Shown in pieces: positions 1 to 7,906 of a DNA stretch of 62,943 bases. Source of the DNA: Methanobacteriota archaeon. Its GTDB lineage: Archaea > Thermoplasmatota > Poseidoniia > Poseidoniales > Poseidoniaceae. The DNA lies in the NCBI GenBank assembly GCA_002709705.1, contig PAQE01000037.1, positions 1 to 62,943 on the forward strand. Reading direction: 5' to 3'. Each line of letters opens with the position of its first letter. The first letter of the stretch is position 1. The position numbers and the translations under genes were made by a program. The notes below the pieces were generated by a model. That model was given only the letters and a program-made list of their open reading frames with translations, did no database searches and was not told where the DNA came from.

Positions 1-345
1 AAAACTGGTTCAATTGAAACTGAGACTATATTTAAAAAAAATAAAATTAATTATATTGAATGTCCTGTAATGGGTGGTCCAGTACAAGCTGAAGAAGGAG
101 TTTTAGGTGGAATAGTTGGGGCATCAGATGAAAATTTTAAAAGTGCAGAAACTTATTTAAATTTTTTTTGCAAAGAATATTTTCATTTTGGCCCTGTTGG
201 AATGGGAGCAAAATCAAAACTCTTAAATAACTTTCTGTCACTTGGAAATGCAGCATTAGTTAATCATTTAGCTAAAAGTGCCAGATCAATGGGTTTAGAC
301 TTGAAAAAAGTATACGATGTTGCGAAACTTGGATCGGTCAATTCA
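1..345 (+). CDS. 3-hydroxyisobutyrate dehydrogenase-like fragment, both ends missing
   Basis: The frame is open from base 1 and reads KTGSIETET, then CPVMGGPVQAEEG, a glycine-rich GGIVGA segment and GMGAKSKLLNNF. This is the pattern of the beta-hydroxyacid dehydrogenase family (MmsB/GarR/GlxR), covering the end of the NADP-binding domain and the catalytic-lysine helix (the K of AKSKLLNN). The family resemblance holds to KLGSVNS at about 331-345 and then stops. The frame beyond is only the antisense of the Ala/Glu-rich coiled coil of the gene on the other strand. Base composition is much more AT-rich (about 31% G+C in the first 300 bases) than the rest, resembling SAR11-type bacteria. I regard it as foreign sequence joined to the contig rather than a gene of this archaeon. 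Start and end are both absent. Confidence 0.7.
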
Positions 346-1550
346 CCAGTGTCTGTATGGATTTCTTGGACGACTTCAGGTTCTGCCTCATTTGCGGCCT
401 CTTCTTCCAATCTAGCCGCTTCTAGTTCCGCTTGTACCTTTGCCTCTTCTTCAGCATGCCTTGCGGCTTCTTGCTCAGCAAGCAATTCTGCTTCCTGTTC
501 TGCAATTAATCGTTCTTCATCTGTTGCAATATCGTTTTCGACAGAATCAACTTCTTCCAAAACTGCATCGATTTCTTCGTCACTGAACTCGTTACTATCT
601 TCAGCTACAAAGCCCAGTTTTTCCCAGAGATGGTTTACTTCTTCATGATCTAATTTGCCATCATCATCTAGGTCGAAATCCTTCATTGCATCGCTTACAA
701 TGAAGACTGGAACTGCAAAGCCTGTTGCTGCAGTCATCGCACCTGTAATTTCGTTAGCATCTAATTTGCCATCCTTGTTAACGTCAGCAATTTGGAACAA
801 CATTTCTGGAGTTAAACCTCTTTGCTCGATTTGCTTTCGCAATTGGTCGAGGACTAAGTTATGTGCAACTTCAGTAGCTTCCTCGCCGCTTTCTGATGTT
901 GGCAATCTTGAATTGATACTGTACTTTCCAGCATCGATATTTTCCTGCAATTTTTCTCGTCCTTGTTCTCTAAGTTCCTCAGCGCGCTCAATAGCTCTCT
1001 CTCTACCGGACTTGATAATTCGAGAAGCACCAACGGCGCCGGCTCCGGCAGCAACCCCCAGCGCTCCAATTTTAAGGCCAGTTCTCGCTAACTCAGAATT
1101 GTGCAGTGCTTCGATTTTCTGTTGTTTGGAGCCACTGTCAATGCCGTATGTACTGGCAATAATTGATAACTCATTTTCGTCCAAGTCTTGTAAAGTTCTT
1201 CCTCCTCTAATCTCAGAGATTACTCTTGTCATAATCTGAGTATTTTGGTCATTGAAGTTAGCCGCAGTATCTGCTGTTACAGGAGCAGGAATCTCAGAAT
1301 TAGGCATCCATTTCCACTGTCCAGTTGAATCTTGCTTCAATACCATGGCGCCGTTAGAACTTACAGCAGCCCCTGCTGAAGAAACCATCATACCTGCTAC
1401 TACACCAAAAACACCGAAACAACAGCAGGCAGCACCTAATCCGGAATCAGATCCGATAATTCCCTCAAGAATAAAAACGAAGAAGCCTATTCCAATAGCC
1501 GCGGCTCCCGATCCGGATAACCAATTTTTCGCCTGTTCGACTTCGGCCAT
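264..1550 (-). CDS. Membrane protein with paired EF-hands and an Ala/Glu-rich coiled coil, C-terminus broken
   Basis: An N-terminal hydrophobic segment and a second Gly/Ala/Cys-rich one (about residues 15-60) suggest membrane anchoring. A third Gly/Ala-rich stretch lies near residue 165 and is followed by a charged helix. Two canonical EF-hand loops, DVNKDGKLDANE and DLDDDGKLDHEE, lie near residues 255-300 and should bind calcium. The rest is a long Ala/Glu heptad region. The frame can open at a TTG at 1571, but the ATG at 1550 starts a better protein (MAEVEQ). Past about base 345 the reading frame enters the foreign AT-rich segment, so the last 25 or so residues are probably not native and the true C-terminus is missing. 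Function is unknown. Confidence 0.7.
   Translation of the reverse strand: MAEVEQAKNWLSGSGAAAIGIGFFVFILEGIIGSDSGLGAACCCFGVFGVVAGMMVSSAGAAVSSNGAMVLKQDSTGQWKWMPNSEIPAPVTADTAANFNDQNTQIMTRVISEIRGGRTLQDLDENELSIIASTYGIDSGSKQQKIEALHNSELARTGLKIGALGVAAGAGAVGASRIIKSGRERAIERAEELREQGREKLQENIDAGKYSINSRLPTSESGEEATEVAHNLVLDQLRKQIEQRGLTPEMLFQIADVNKDGKLDANEITGAMTAATGFAVPVFIVSDAMKDFDLDDDGKLDHEEVNHLWEKLGFVAEDSNEFSDEEIDAVLEEVDSVENDIATDEERLIAEQEAELLAEQEAARHAEEEAKVQAELEAARLEEEAANEAEPEVVQEIHTDTGELTDPSFATSYTFFKSKPIDLALLAK
325..350. other. Probable chimeric contig junction
   Basis: Two unrelated genes lose their natural continuation within the same roughly 25 bases. Left of this point the plus strand encodes a dehydrogenase and the DNA is AT-rich. 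Right of it only the minus-strand EF-hand protein makes sense and composition matches the remaining 62 kb. No terminal repeat, integrase or tRNA that would indicate natural integration is visible here. Confidence 0.6.
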
Positions 1551-1589
1551 GGTATTTCCAAGTGTAATCAAGTCATGAACTTGATGCCG

Positions 1590-2843
1590 TCATGGCCATT
1601 TAGGCCGAGGCCAATCCTTTGGGTCACCATTTGCCCATGGTATTGTGCAGAGGGCAGTCTCCATTTGTGACAAATCGCTGTAACCCCTCTCGATTTGAAT
1701 TCGGAATAACCAATCTTTCAGCCGGCCCAGTTTTATCCCTGGTTTTAGACCGGTTCTTTCCATAATCCATCCACCATCTACCAAACATTCGATTCCAGTT
1801 GGATATTGTAGTGCTTTGTCGATTAAATCATTCTTTTTTCCAAGAGCCTCATTGAGAATGGAATGAGTGACAACTTCTATGCCGAGAGTGTTTCTATAGA
1901 GTCTCAATTCAGTCTGTTTTGGAGGATTGCCGATAAGAGAATGGAGAAATTTCACTCTAGAAAAAACCGCTTTTGGAACCTTCAACCTCTCTAGGATTAC
2001 AGTAACATCTTCGATGATTAGTCCTGAAAACAATAATGCCATTCTAGCTTCTAAATCGTCAGGTAGTTTTGCTAATTTAGGGAATATCTCTTTGGATAAG
2101 TGGTACCCGATTATTGCTGGAAGTACCCCATCGTCATTCATTCTTGAAAGAACTATGCTTGCATTCTCTCCATTGATGATTCTGACTAATTCATTCCATA
2201 CTCTTTCTATCGATACCATCGCTAGCATCGCACGATTATCTATCAATGCTGATGATAACTCACTATCAGGTAGCCAAATGCCTTTCTTCTGTCGATCCAT
2301 AAATCGATAAGCGCGCATAATCCGTAATCCATCTTCTGAAAGACGCTGACCAGAGTCTCCTACTGCCTTCAGAAAACCATTCTCTAGGTCCAATTTTCCT
2401 CCAAATGGGTCATGCAATAACCCTCTCGCATAGTCATAGGCCATGGCATTCATTGTAAAATCACGCCGAGATAGATCAACGCCTAAGCTAGATCCCCATT
2501 CTACCTCATCAGGTCTTCTTCCGTCTCCGTAGCCTGCTTCGGTTCGCAGTGTGGTTACCTCAAACATCGAATTTCCACTTTTCACAGTTACAGTACCGTA
2601 CTTTATGCCGGTGGGTATTGTATCCTCAAATGATTCAATTACTTGTTCAGGGGTTGCAGTCGTACATATGTCGTATTCTTTGGGCAATTCTCCCAGTATA
2701 CAATCTCTAACTGCTCCTCCAACGACCCACGCCCCATATCCAGTAGTGCATAGTACATTCAAAACATGTTCTAAATCCTCATTTTTAGGGATTAGAGAAG
2801 GGGAAATTACTCCAGGCACATCTGCAAGTAACCCTTCCTCCAT
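1590..2843 (-). CDS. cca: Class II CCA-adding tRNA nucleotidyltransferase / poly(A) polymerase family protein
   Basis: The class II nucleotidyltransferase head domain is complete: GGAVRD (flexible loop, near residue 42), KEYDICTTATPEQV for the metal-binding strand, a YGTVTV strand, RRDFTMNAMAYD (the RRD nucleotide motif) and EDGLRIMRAYRF. The first acidic residue of the usual DxD pair is Glu here (EYD), a conservative change. The remainder is helical neck and body. The expected role is repair or addition of the tRNA 3'-CCA. Archaea normally use a class I enzyme, which is unrelated outside the catalytic core, so this is a bacterial-type gene by family. Length 417 residues is typical. It starts at an ATG and is divergent from the ParB/SerK-like gene. 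Confidence 0.85.
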   Translation of the reverse strand: MEEGLLADVPGVISPSLIPKNEDLEHVLNVLCTTGYGAWVVGGAVRDCILGELPKEYDICTTATPEQVIESFEDTIPTGIKYGTVTVKSGNSMFEVTTLRTEAGYGDGRRPDEVEWGSSLGVDLSRRDFTMNAMAYDYARGLLHDPFGGKLDLENGFLKAVGDSGQRLSEDGLRIMRAYRFMDRQKKGIWLPDSELSSALIDNRAMLAMVSIERVWNELVRIINGENASIVLSRMNDDGVLPAIIGYHLSKEIFPKLAKLPDDLEARMALLFSGLIIEDVTVILERLKVPKAVFSRVKFLHSLIGNPPKQTELRLYRNTLGIEVVTHSILNEALGKKNDLIDKALQYPTGIECLVDGGWIMERTGLKPGIKLGRLKDWLFRIQIERGYSDLSQMETALCTIPWANGDPKDWPRPKWP

Positions 2844-2846
2844 GTG

Positions 2847-2865
2847 AGGGTGTCAGGCTCACCCT
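2847..2865. repeat. Inverted repeat AGGGTG/CACCCT between divergent genes
   Basis: A 6-base perfect inverted repeat with a 7-base spacer (2847-2852 and 2860-2865) lies just upstream of the cca start at 2843, so on the minus strand the first arm ends a few bases before the ATG. A competing pairing of TGAG with CTCA overlaps it. It may form a hairpin in the cca leader or be a protein site. Confidence 0.35.
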
Positions 2866-2904
2866 TTCCAAAGCATTATCCCATCAATCTGCTTGGAATG
2901 AGTT

Positions 2905-3324
2905 ATGTCGTGGGAGGCAGAAGATGTTTCACTAGTCGATTTGGACTGGCTGAAACCTCATGAAGAAATCAAAGTCAAAAACCGTGACAAGCTTCTCGAG
3001 ATGACCAAAAAGTGGGGCGGATTTACCAAACCATTGCTGGTAGATTCCCAAACAGGGTCCATTTTGGATGGACACCACCGCCATTCAGTGGCCGTGTGCT
3101 TGAATCTAAAACGAGTGCCTGTAATTCTAATTGATTACTTAGCCGATGACCAAATTACAGTTGATGTTTGGCCAGGGAGTGGGCTTGAAAGTATAACAAA
3201 AGAAGAGGTAATCGAAATGTGTCTTAGCGATGACTTGTATCCTCCAAAAACAAGTAAGCACACCATCTCTAATCACATGCCGCCAATACATGTATTACTA
3301 GAGGTACTAGCTAAATCAGAATGA
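2905..3324 (+). CDS. ParB-fold protein resembling archaeal free-serine kinase (SerK/SbnI family)
   Basis: A 139-residue single-domain ParB/sulfiredoxin-fold protein. It has LKPHEE (Glu20/Glu21, the position of the catalytic Glu in SerK-type proteins), ILDGHHR (residues 53-59, phosphate-binding loop), VPVILIDY, and YPPKTSKH (112-119), the conserved PPKT.(R/K)H element of this archaeal subgroup. SerK of Thermococcus kodakarensis phosphorylates free serine using ADP to make O-phosphoserine, and SbnI does so with ATP. The motif set makes this more likely than a DNA-partitioning ParB, since there is no HTH domain and no parA beside it. Substrate and nucleotide use are inferred. It is convergent with the M61 gene with no spacer (stop at 3324, next stop at 3325). 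Confidence 0.6.
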   Translation: MSWEAEDVSLVDLDWLKPHEEIKVKNRDKLLEMTKKWGGFTKPLLVDSQTGSILDGHHRHSVAVCLNLKRVPVILIDYLADDQITVDVWPGSGLESITKEEVIEMCLSDDLYPPKTSKHTISNHMPPIHVLLEVLAKSE

Positions 3325-5091
3325 TTAGCGCATAGTTGCTTTGATTGCATGCCAAAGTTTGTTGCCTTTGCCTTCTAAAATTGTCAAGTGTTTTGGATTT
3401 GCAATAGGCGTGATCTTAACTTCGTGTAATGCACCCTGTCTGGCGATTGTAAATGTGGTTTCAACACCCTCATTTCCATAAATCGTTGCATTAATGTCAC
3501 TTGCAGTTTTGACTCGCAATCCATCGATTGCAATAATTTCGTCACCAGTATGGATGGATTCTCTACAAGGAGAACCTGTAAGATGTGTTCTCACTTTAAC
3601 ACAGTTGGGATTATTTGCTAGATTTAATCCAATCCAAGCACCTTTTGCTTTCTTATCAGAGACCATCTCTAAACCAAGGGTTTCCATTGCTGAGTTTACA
3701 TCTGGGGCTTTTCTTTCACTAACTAGGGAGTCTAGCATTCCTCCAAGTCTTCTGCCTCCAGGGGTATTCACTAACGCTTTCTTGATATCTGAATGTGTGA
3801 TTCCAGGACTTTTGGAATCGAGTTTGTGATTGTGGTACAATGTAGCCATCACATCATCCATTCCGTGTTTGCCTTTCGAGCGCTTCCTCAATTCAGTATC
3901 TAGACAGAACACTGCCATCTCTCCTTCCAAATAATATGAAATTTGGACCTCTCTGCTGTATGAGTTCGGCCTGTAAAGATGAATCCATGCATCATGGCTG
4001 CTCTCTTGTAGCGATTCATGATTCATTCCATGTCTATCGGTGTGCCTTTTCATTTTGCGAGTCCAATCTTTGCGCCAATCTTCTTCGCTCCAAGCTCCAC
4101 TCCTCAAGCACAATATATCTCCTAGCCAGGAAGTTAGTCCCTCAAACCACCACAATAGTTCGGAGTGCTCCTCCCTCTGTAATTCGTATTCTAGGAAATT
4201 TTTAGGCCGCAATTGCTTGACATTCCACTGGTGCAAGAATTCGTGGCTAAACAGGGAAACAAGGTCTCTCCACTGTTCTTCATTGCCTTCTTGCAAGCAC
4301 TTTCTTGGCATCATTGAGGTCTGGCTACGCAGATGCTCTAGTCCTCCTCTTCCGGACTCAGTTAAGTGTAGAACCGTCCAATAGTCCTTCCATTCAGGAA
4401 CTCCAAATAGTGCAAAGTGTTCTTCGATTACAAGTCTCATGGCCTCAATGAAACGGTCTAGGCCTTTCTTTGGAATTGGCAGTCCACCTGAATCCCACAA
4501 TTTTAGATACTGAGTTGTCCCCATGACATCGAAAGAAATCATTGGATTAGCATTCGATTCCATAATTGCATCGAGGAATTCGTCCCTACCTTCTGCAAAC
4601 CATTCTCCTTCCTTACCAACCAGTTGTGTTGCAGTGTTCCACCCAGTAGGAGTTGCTAGAGTCACCTTGTGGGTTTGATTCATTCTAAATTTGTCTATGC
4701 CTCTGGTTGGCATCATCCAGGTATATGGGGGCATTATGTGAACATGAGTTTCGTCCAAATGATTTGCTCGACATGTCATTTCAGCAGCCAGTAATCTGTA
4801 AGTAATCACTATCTTACTAGCATTACCTATTCCTATTATTCTGGCTCCATCGACATCCACTCTTTTGATTTTAATTTCCTTTCCATCACAAGTTGCAGAA
4901 AGGTCAGACATGTGCTGAATCGGTTCTCGGATGAAGTATGAACCAGGAACCCATCTTGGAAATCGTAATTCCAGAATGTTTTCACTGAAAGGACCATCAA
5001 TCTCAATTTTTACGCCTAGTCTCCTACTTGAGCCGTTAGTAGCATCTACGTGATATGAAATCCCTGAATCCATCTCAACCCTCCAGTTCAT
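3325..5091 (-). CDS. M61-family metallopeptidase with C-terminal PDZ domain
   Basis: The sequence SHEFLHQWNVKQLRP (His283, Glu284, His287) followed by WWFEG (Glu317) is the gluzincin signature of M61, the glycyl-aminopeptidase-like family. The N-terminal part (about 1-180) fits the beta-rich M61 N-domain, and residues about 490-580 form a PDZ domain (GDEIIAIDGLRV and a final IARQG strand pair). No signal peptide is visible, so it is probably cytosolic. The role is peptide or protein turnover. The ATG at 5091 lies inside the end of the upstream HEAT-repeat gene (17-base overlap), indicating co-transcription and translational coupling. Confidence 0.85.
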   Translation of the reverse strand: MNWRVEMDSGISYHVDATNGSSRRLGVKIEIDGPFSENILELRFPRWVPGSYFIREPIQHMSDLSATCDGKEIKIKRVDVDGARIIGIGNASKIVITYRLLAAEMTCRANHLDETHVHIMPPYTWMMPTRGIDKFRMNQTHKVTLATPTGWNTATQLVGKEGEWFAEGRDEFLDAIMESNANPMISFDVMGTTQYLKLWDSGGLPIPKKGLDRFIEAMRLVIEEHFALFGVPEWKDYWTVLHLTESGRGGLEHLRSQTSMMPRKCLQEGNEEQWRDLVSLFSHEFLHQWNVKQLRPKNFLEYELQREEHSELLWWFEGLTSWLGDILCLRSGAWSEEDWRKDWTRKMKRHTDRHGMNHESLQESSHDAWIHLYRPNSYSREVQISYYLEGEMAVFCLDTELRKRSKGKHGMDDVMATLYHNHKLDSKSPGITHSDIKKALVNTPGGRRLGGMLDSLVSERKAPDVNSAMETLGLEMVSDKKAKGAWIGLNLANNPNCVKVRTHLTGSPCRESIHTGDEIIAIDGLRVKTASDINATIYGNEGVETTFTIARQGALHEVKITPIANPKHLTILEGKGNKLWHAIKATMR

Positions 5092-6025
5092 CTAACGATG
5101 CAGATAGATTGTCTGCAGCGACCTTAACGAGAATTGTATCATCCTCAGAGAGTATTGCTAGCCTTTGCCTGTCCACATCACTCCTACCATCCATCTGCTC
5201 AATTAACTTTGAGCGAATTCTCGAATTGAGGGATGTATTTTCTATCATGTTCCAGCGTAGTGCCGATGATTTAGGGTCATACCTCGAGCGTAACCATCGC
5301 AAAATAATCTCTGGATTAATACTGGCAATCAAATCTATCCTCTCATCTACTTCAGTTACCTCTAATCGTAAAGTTTCAGCAATAGATTTGCGAACTTTGG
5401 GGTTGATGTCTTTGCAAGCCCTCTCTAATACATCTCCCCCGGAAGTAACAGCCAGCGATGCGACCAATGAGCGTAAAGCTGGATCGCTGGATAAAAGTCC
5501 TTTTTCAAGCGTCTTGGGACTTAGTTTCAATTTATTCTTTGCAGCATTAGATATGGCCATTCTGCGAACCGATGAATGTTTATCCTCAATAAGAGATGAG
5601 ATCAAATCCTCATCCACTGAATTCTCAGCAGCAACAATCCTTACAGAATGGTGTTCATCTTCTGCAAACTTAGGATGTAAATTCTCATGTTTAGCCAAAC
5701 TTTGTGCTGCGAACCCTCTAGTTATGTAGTCGTCTTCTTCGAGTAAAGACATAGCGATTTCAGGGGCCTCTATTCGTTGCAATAACTCCGCAGCCAATCT
5801 TTTGTGATTGTCAAGTAATGGTAACAAGTCATCTGCTGAATCGGCCCACTTACGATGGGCATCCAGCGATTTATTGCGAAACCAAAAATCTGAATCTTCG
5901 AGCAATTTCACGAATCCAGAGAGTGCTCTAGGATTATTTTCTTCGAACAGTAATCTGACCGCTCTTCTTCGAATTTTCACATCTTTATTGTATAAACGAG
6001 AAATTTCACCATCAATGTTTGTCAA
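5075..6025 (-). CDS. HEAT-repeat protein
   Basis: The 316 residues are made almost entirely of short alpha-helical repeats of the HEAT/PBS-lyase type, for example VRIVAAENSVDEDLISSL and VRRMAISNAAKN, spaced about 30 residues apart. There are no catalytic motifs, signal peptide or membrane segments, so it is a soluble scaffold. It lies in a minus-strand run after the Pcm-like methyltransferase (9-base gap) and overlaps the M61 peptidase, so it may bridge those partners. That is inference from position only. Confidence 0.65.
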   Translation of the reverse strand: MTNIDGEISRLYNKDVKIRRRAVRLLFEENNPRALSGFVKLLEDSDFWFRNKSLDAHRKWADSADDLLPLLDNHKRLAAELLQRIEAPEIAMSLLEEDDYITRGFAAQSLAKHENLHPKFAEDEHHSVRIVAAENSVDEDLISSLIEDKHSSVRRMAISNAAKNKLKLSPKTLEKGLLSSDPALRSLVASLAVTSGGDVLERACKDINPKVRKSIAETLRLEVTEVDERIDLIASINPEIILRWLRSRYDPKSSALRWNMIENTSLNSRIRSKLIEQMDGRSDVDRQRLAILSEDDTILVKVAADNLSASLDELEG

Positions 6026-6034
6026 TTTCTCACC

Positions 6035-7006
6035 TCATGGAATGAAATCAGAGTGACTGCTTCCTTCTTCGAAGTCACTAGGAGAATCGTATGAAGCAAT
6101 TCTTGTTTGAACAATGGATTGTATTATTGGCCATAATCTAGTGAACCATTCACCCTTTTCGACCATCAATTTGAGCAATGGATGCTCCTCAGGGTTATCT
6201 ACCTCTTCAGGAGGTGGAAGGTCGTCGGGAAGTTGGCGCAATTCAGCTACCAAATCATACAATTTCGTCTTATCTTCTTCTTCGATAATTTGTGCCTCTT
6301 TCATCAACTCAATGACTTGCTCAATGAATTCTGCCATCTCGGATGGGGATGGCGTCTCAATTACAGAATCTGCAATATCCAATGGGCCGAAAACAACACT
6401 ACCAAGGTCGGTCTCAAACAAATCCTCGCCTTGTTTTTCAATTTTCAATAAACGTTGTGAATTCTTGTCACCAATAGGAGCAATCGTAAATCCTCCATCC
6501 TCCAAACCATCATTCAACCAGTCGGGTAATTTTTCAATTTGCCCAGTTACCAAAACTCGATTCAAATTTGGTAAAGACAATTTTTCTAAATCAGTAATTT
6601 TCTGACAGTTAACAGTAGGATAACCTCTCAAATTATTCGAGATATGCTCAATAACATCACCAGACGGATCTAGAACAGTCACCCTACCTTCTTCACCAAC
6701 GACATGCGCAATCAAGGCGCTAATGTAACCACCCTTTGCTCCGTAAATCACGATATGTTGGCCCTTTTCCAATTCTAGATTGTGGAGTAACGTAACAATC
6801 ATGTGAGGGGCAGATATTGTCTTAACTCCTCCTTCCGCTGTTTCTAAGAAAACAACTGGTCTGTCATGAAAAAAACCCGACGAATCATAATCAGTAAAAT
6901 CTTCGATGTCAACTTTGTACATTGCCTTTTCAACATCTGGTGGGACAATTATTCCCGAACCTTTGAGGTTGCTCAGCAGTTTTTCTAGGTTGCTCATATT
7001 GATCAC
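6035..7006 (-). CDS. Protein-L-isoaspartate O-methyltransferase-like protein with extra C-terminal region
   Basis: The PIMT order is recognisable: VDIEDFT near residue 30, KTISAPHMIVTLLHNLEL (the substrate loop TISxPxMxA), then IVIYGAKGGYISALIAHVVG as the SAM-binding strand and a VTVLDP acidic strand. The usual GTGSGY loop is GAKGGY here, so the second glycine is lost while the tyrosine and last glycine remain. SAM binding is probable but unproven. PIMTs repair isoaspartyl damage. Length is 323 residues against about 210-230 for the family, with an acidic and proline-containing C-terminal extension after about residue 215. It is second gene in the minus-strand run behind the Bat-type regulator. 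Confidence 0.7.
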   Translation of the reverse strand: MINMSNLEKLLSNLKGSGIIVPPDVEKAMYKVDIEDFTDYDSSGFFHDRPVVFLETAEGGVKTISAPHMIVTLLHNLELEKGQHIVIYGAKGGYISALIAHVVGEEGRVTVLDPSGDVIEHISNNLRGYPTVNCQKITDLEKLSLPNLNRVLVTGQIEKLPDWLNDGLEDGGFTIAPIGDKNSQRLLKIEKQGEDLFETDLGSVVFGPLDIADSVIETPSPSEMAEFIEQVIELMKEAQIIEEEDKTKLYDLVAELRQLPDDLPPPEEVDNPEEHPLLKLMVEKGEWFTRLWPIIQSIVQTRIASYDSPSDFEEGSSHSDFIP

Positions 7007-7035
7007 TAATTTCTCGACTCATGTAAAGTTAACAA

Positions 7036-7851
7036 TTATTCATTTTCGTAATCATCATCTTCAGGGACGCCTTCTGCTTCCATATTTTGGTGCATGTTTT
7101 GAAGTAATTTCTTGAATTGTTCATCATCACCAAATCCTAAATTTTTTGAATCTTCAACGGCCATATCTTTGAACAGTTCAAACTCATCCGCACTAATTCT
7201 GAAGTTTGTAAAAGAACCTAATAAGTCGTCCATGATTATACTTTCAATTCTGGATAAATGTTCAGCTAATGTTGCTCTAGCAATCTTTAGTTCTTCAGCC
7301 ATCTCTGAAATTCTAATTCTTTTGTTGATATCATACCATCCTTTGTCGTAAGCAAATTTTGCTAGTTTCAATTGTTTAGTGTTAAGTGGTCCGGTTTCAA
7401 GAGAAGATGACAGATTAAGGCTGCGGGCTGAGATACGGTCTGGCTTTGCGATTAAGCGAGCCATAGCCGCAACCAGCCTTAATCGCATGTTTCCTCCTTG
7501 GATAATATATGTCATTCCTTCACTATCTAATCTACACCCTGGAGCCGCAGTAGTTCCTCCAGTTCTAGCATTGAAATTTGATAGTGGGTGAGATAGTTTC
7601 AGATTGATGACATAACTTTCATCACTGCTCTCGGGAGTATGGTGGATATCCATTAGTTCGAGGAAATATAACGAATTCAGGTCTTCTGGTGTCTTACCCG
7701 CTTTGAAATTGATTTTTACTAAAATCCGAATATCTCTAGGTGTTCGTTTGATGTAAGCAAGGAATTCTATCGAACTAACGATATCCAAAAGGGGAGAAAT
7801 ATCTGTCTCTTCTAAGCGATTCCTCCTCCAAAACAGAGAGATTTCTCGCAT
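7036..7851 (-). CDS. Bat-type helix-turn-helix transcriptional regulator
   Basis: The C-terminal half carries the HTH_10 (bacterio-opsin activator) pattern: LNTKQLKLAKFAYDKGWYD, then KRIRISEMAEELKIARATLAEHLSRIE, near residues 155-205. The N-terminal 150 residues are the less conserved sensor-like domain of this family. An acidic tail follows (EGVPEDDDYENE). A TATA-like TTTTATATAAAA sits about 26 bases before the ATG, so the transcript is probably leaderless. It heads the run pcm-like, HEAT, M61 and may control it. The signal sensed is unknown. Confidence 0.75.
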   Translation of the reverse strand: MREISLFWRRNRLEETDISPLLDIVSSIEFLAYIKRTPRDIRILVKINFKAGKTPEDLNSLYFLELMDIHHTPESSDESYVINLKLSHPLSNFNARTGGTTAAPGCRLDSEGMTYIIQGGNMRLRLVAAMARLIAKPDRISARSLNLSSSLETGPLNTKQLKLAKFAYDKGWYDINKRIRISEMAEELKIARATLAEHLSRIESIIMDDLLGSFTNFRISADEFELFKDMAVEDSKNLGFGDDEQFKKLLQNMHQNMEAEGVPEDDDYENE

Positions 7852-7870
7852 GTCATAAACTAATGGCTGC

Positions 7871-7882
7871 TTTTATATAAAA
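7871..7882 (-). promoter_or_regulatory. TATA box for the Bat-type regulator
   Basis: The sequence TTTTATATAAAA is centred about 26 bases upstream of the ATG at 7851 on the minus strand. That is the spacing expected when the archaeal start site coincides with the initiation codon (leaderless mRNA). The motif is nearly palindromic, but no plus-strand gene starts nearby. Confidence 0.6.
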
Positions 7883-7906
7883 TTGATACGGGTAATCTCA
7901 AATCAA

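Noticed and set aside
1-345. Recent horizontal transfer of a dehydrogenase gene.
   Set aside because: The gene is cut in the middle exactly where another gene also breaks, with no mobile element, so an assembly joint is simpler.
346-648. Continuation of the dehydrogenase frame into a Ser/Ala-rich protein.
   Set aside because: It has no family resemblance and is the antisense of the EF-hand protein's heptad region.
2905-3324. ParB chromosome-partitioning protein.
   Set aside because: No HTH or DNA-binding domain, no parA or parS nearby, and the conserved PPKT.KH element belongs to the serine-kinase-like subgroup.
5055-5729. A long open frame on the plus strand antisense to the HEAT-repeat gene.
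   Set aside because: Composition is Ser/Leu-rich without any motif, and it mirrors the codon bias of the well-supported HEAT gene. The same holds for the plus-strand frames at 655-1239 and 42315-42983 and others opposite Ala/Glu-rich genes.
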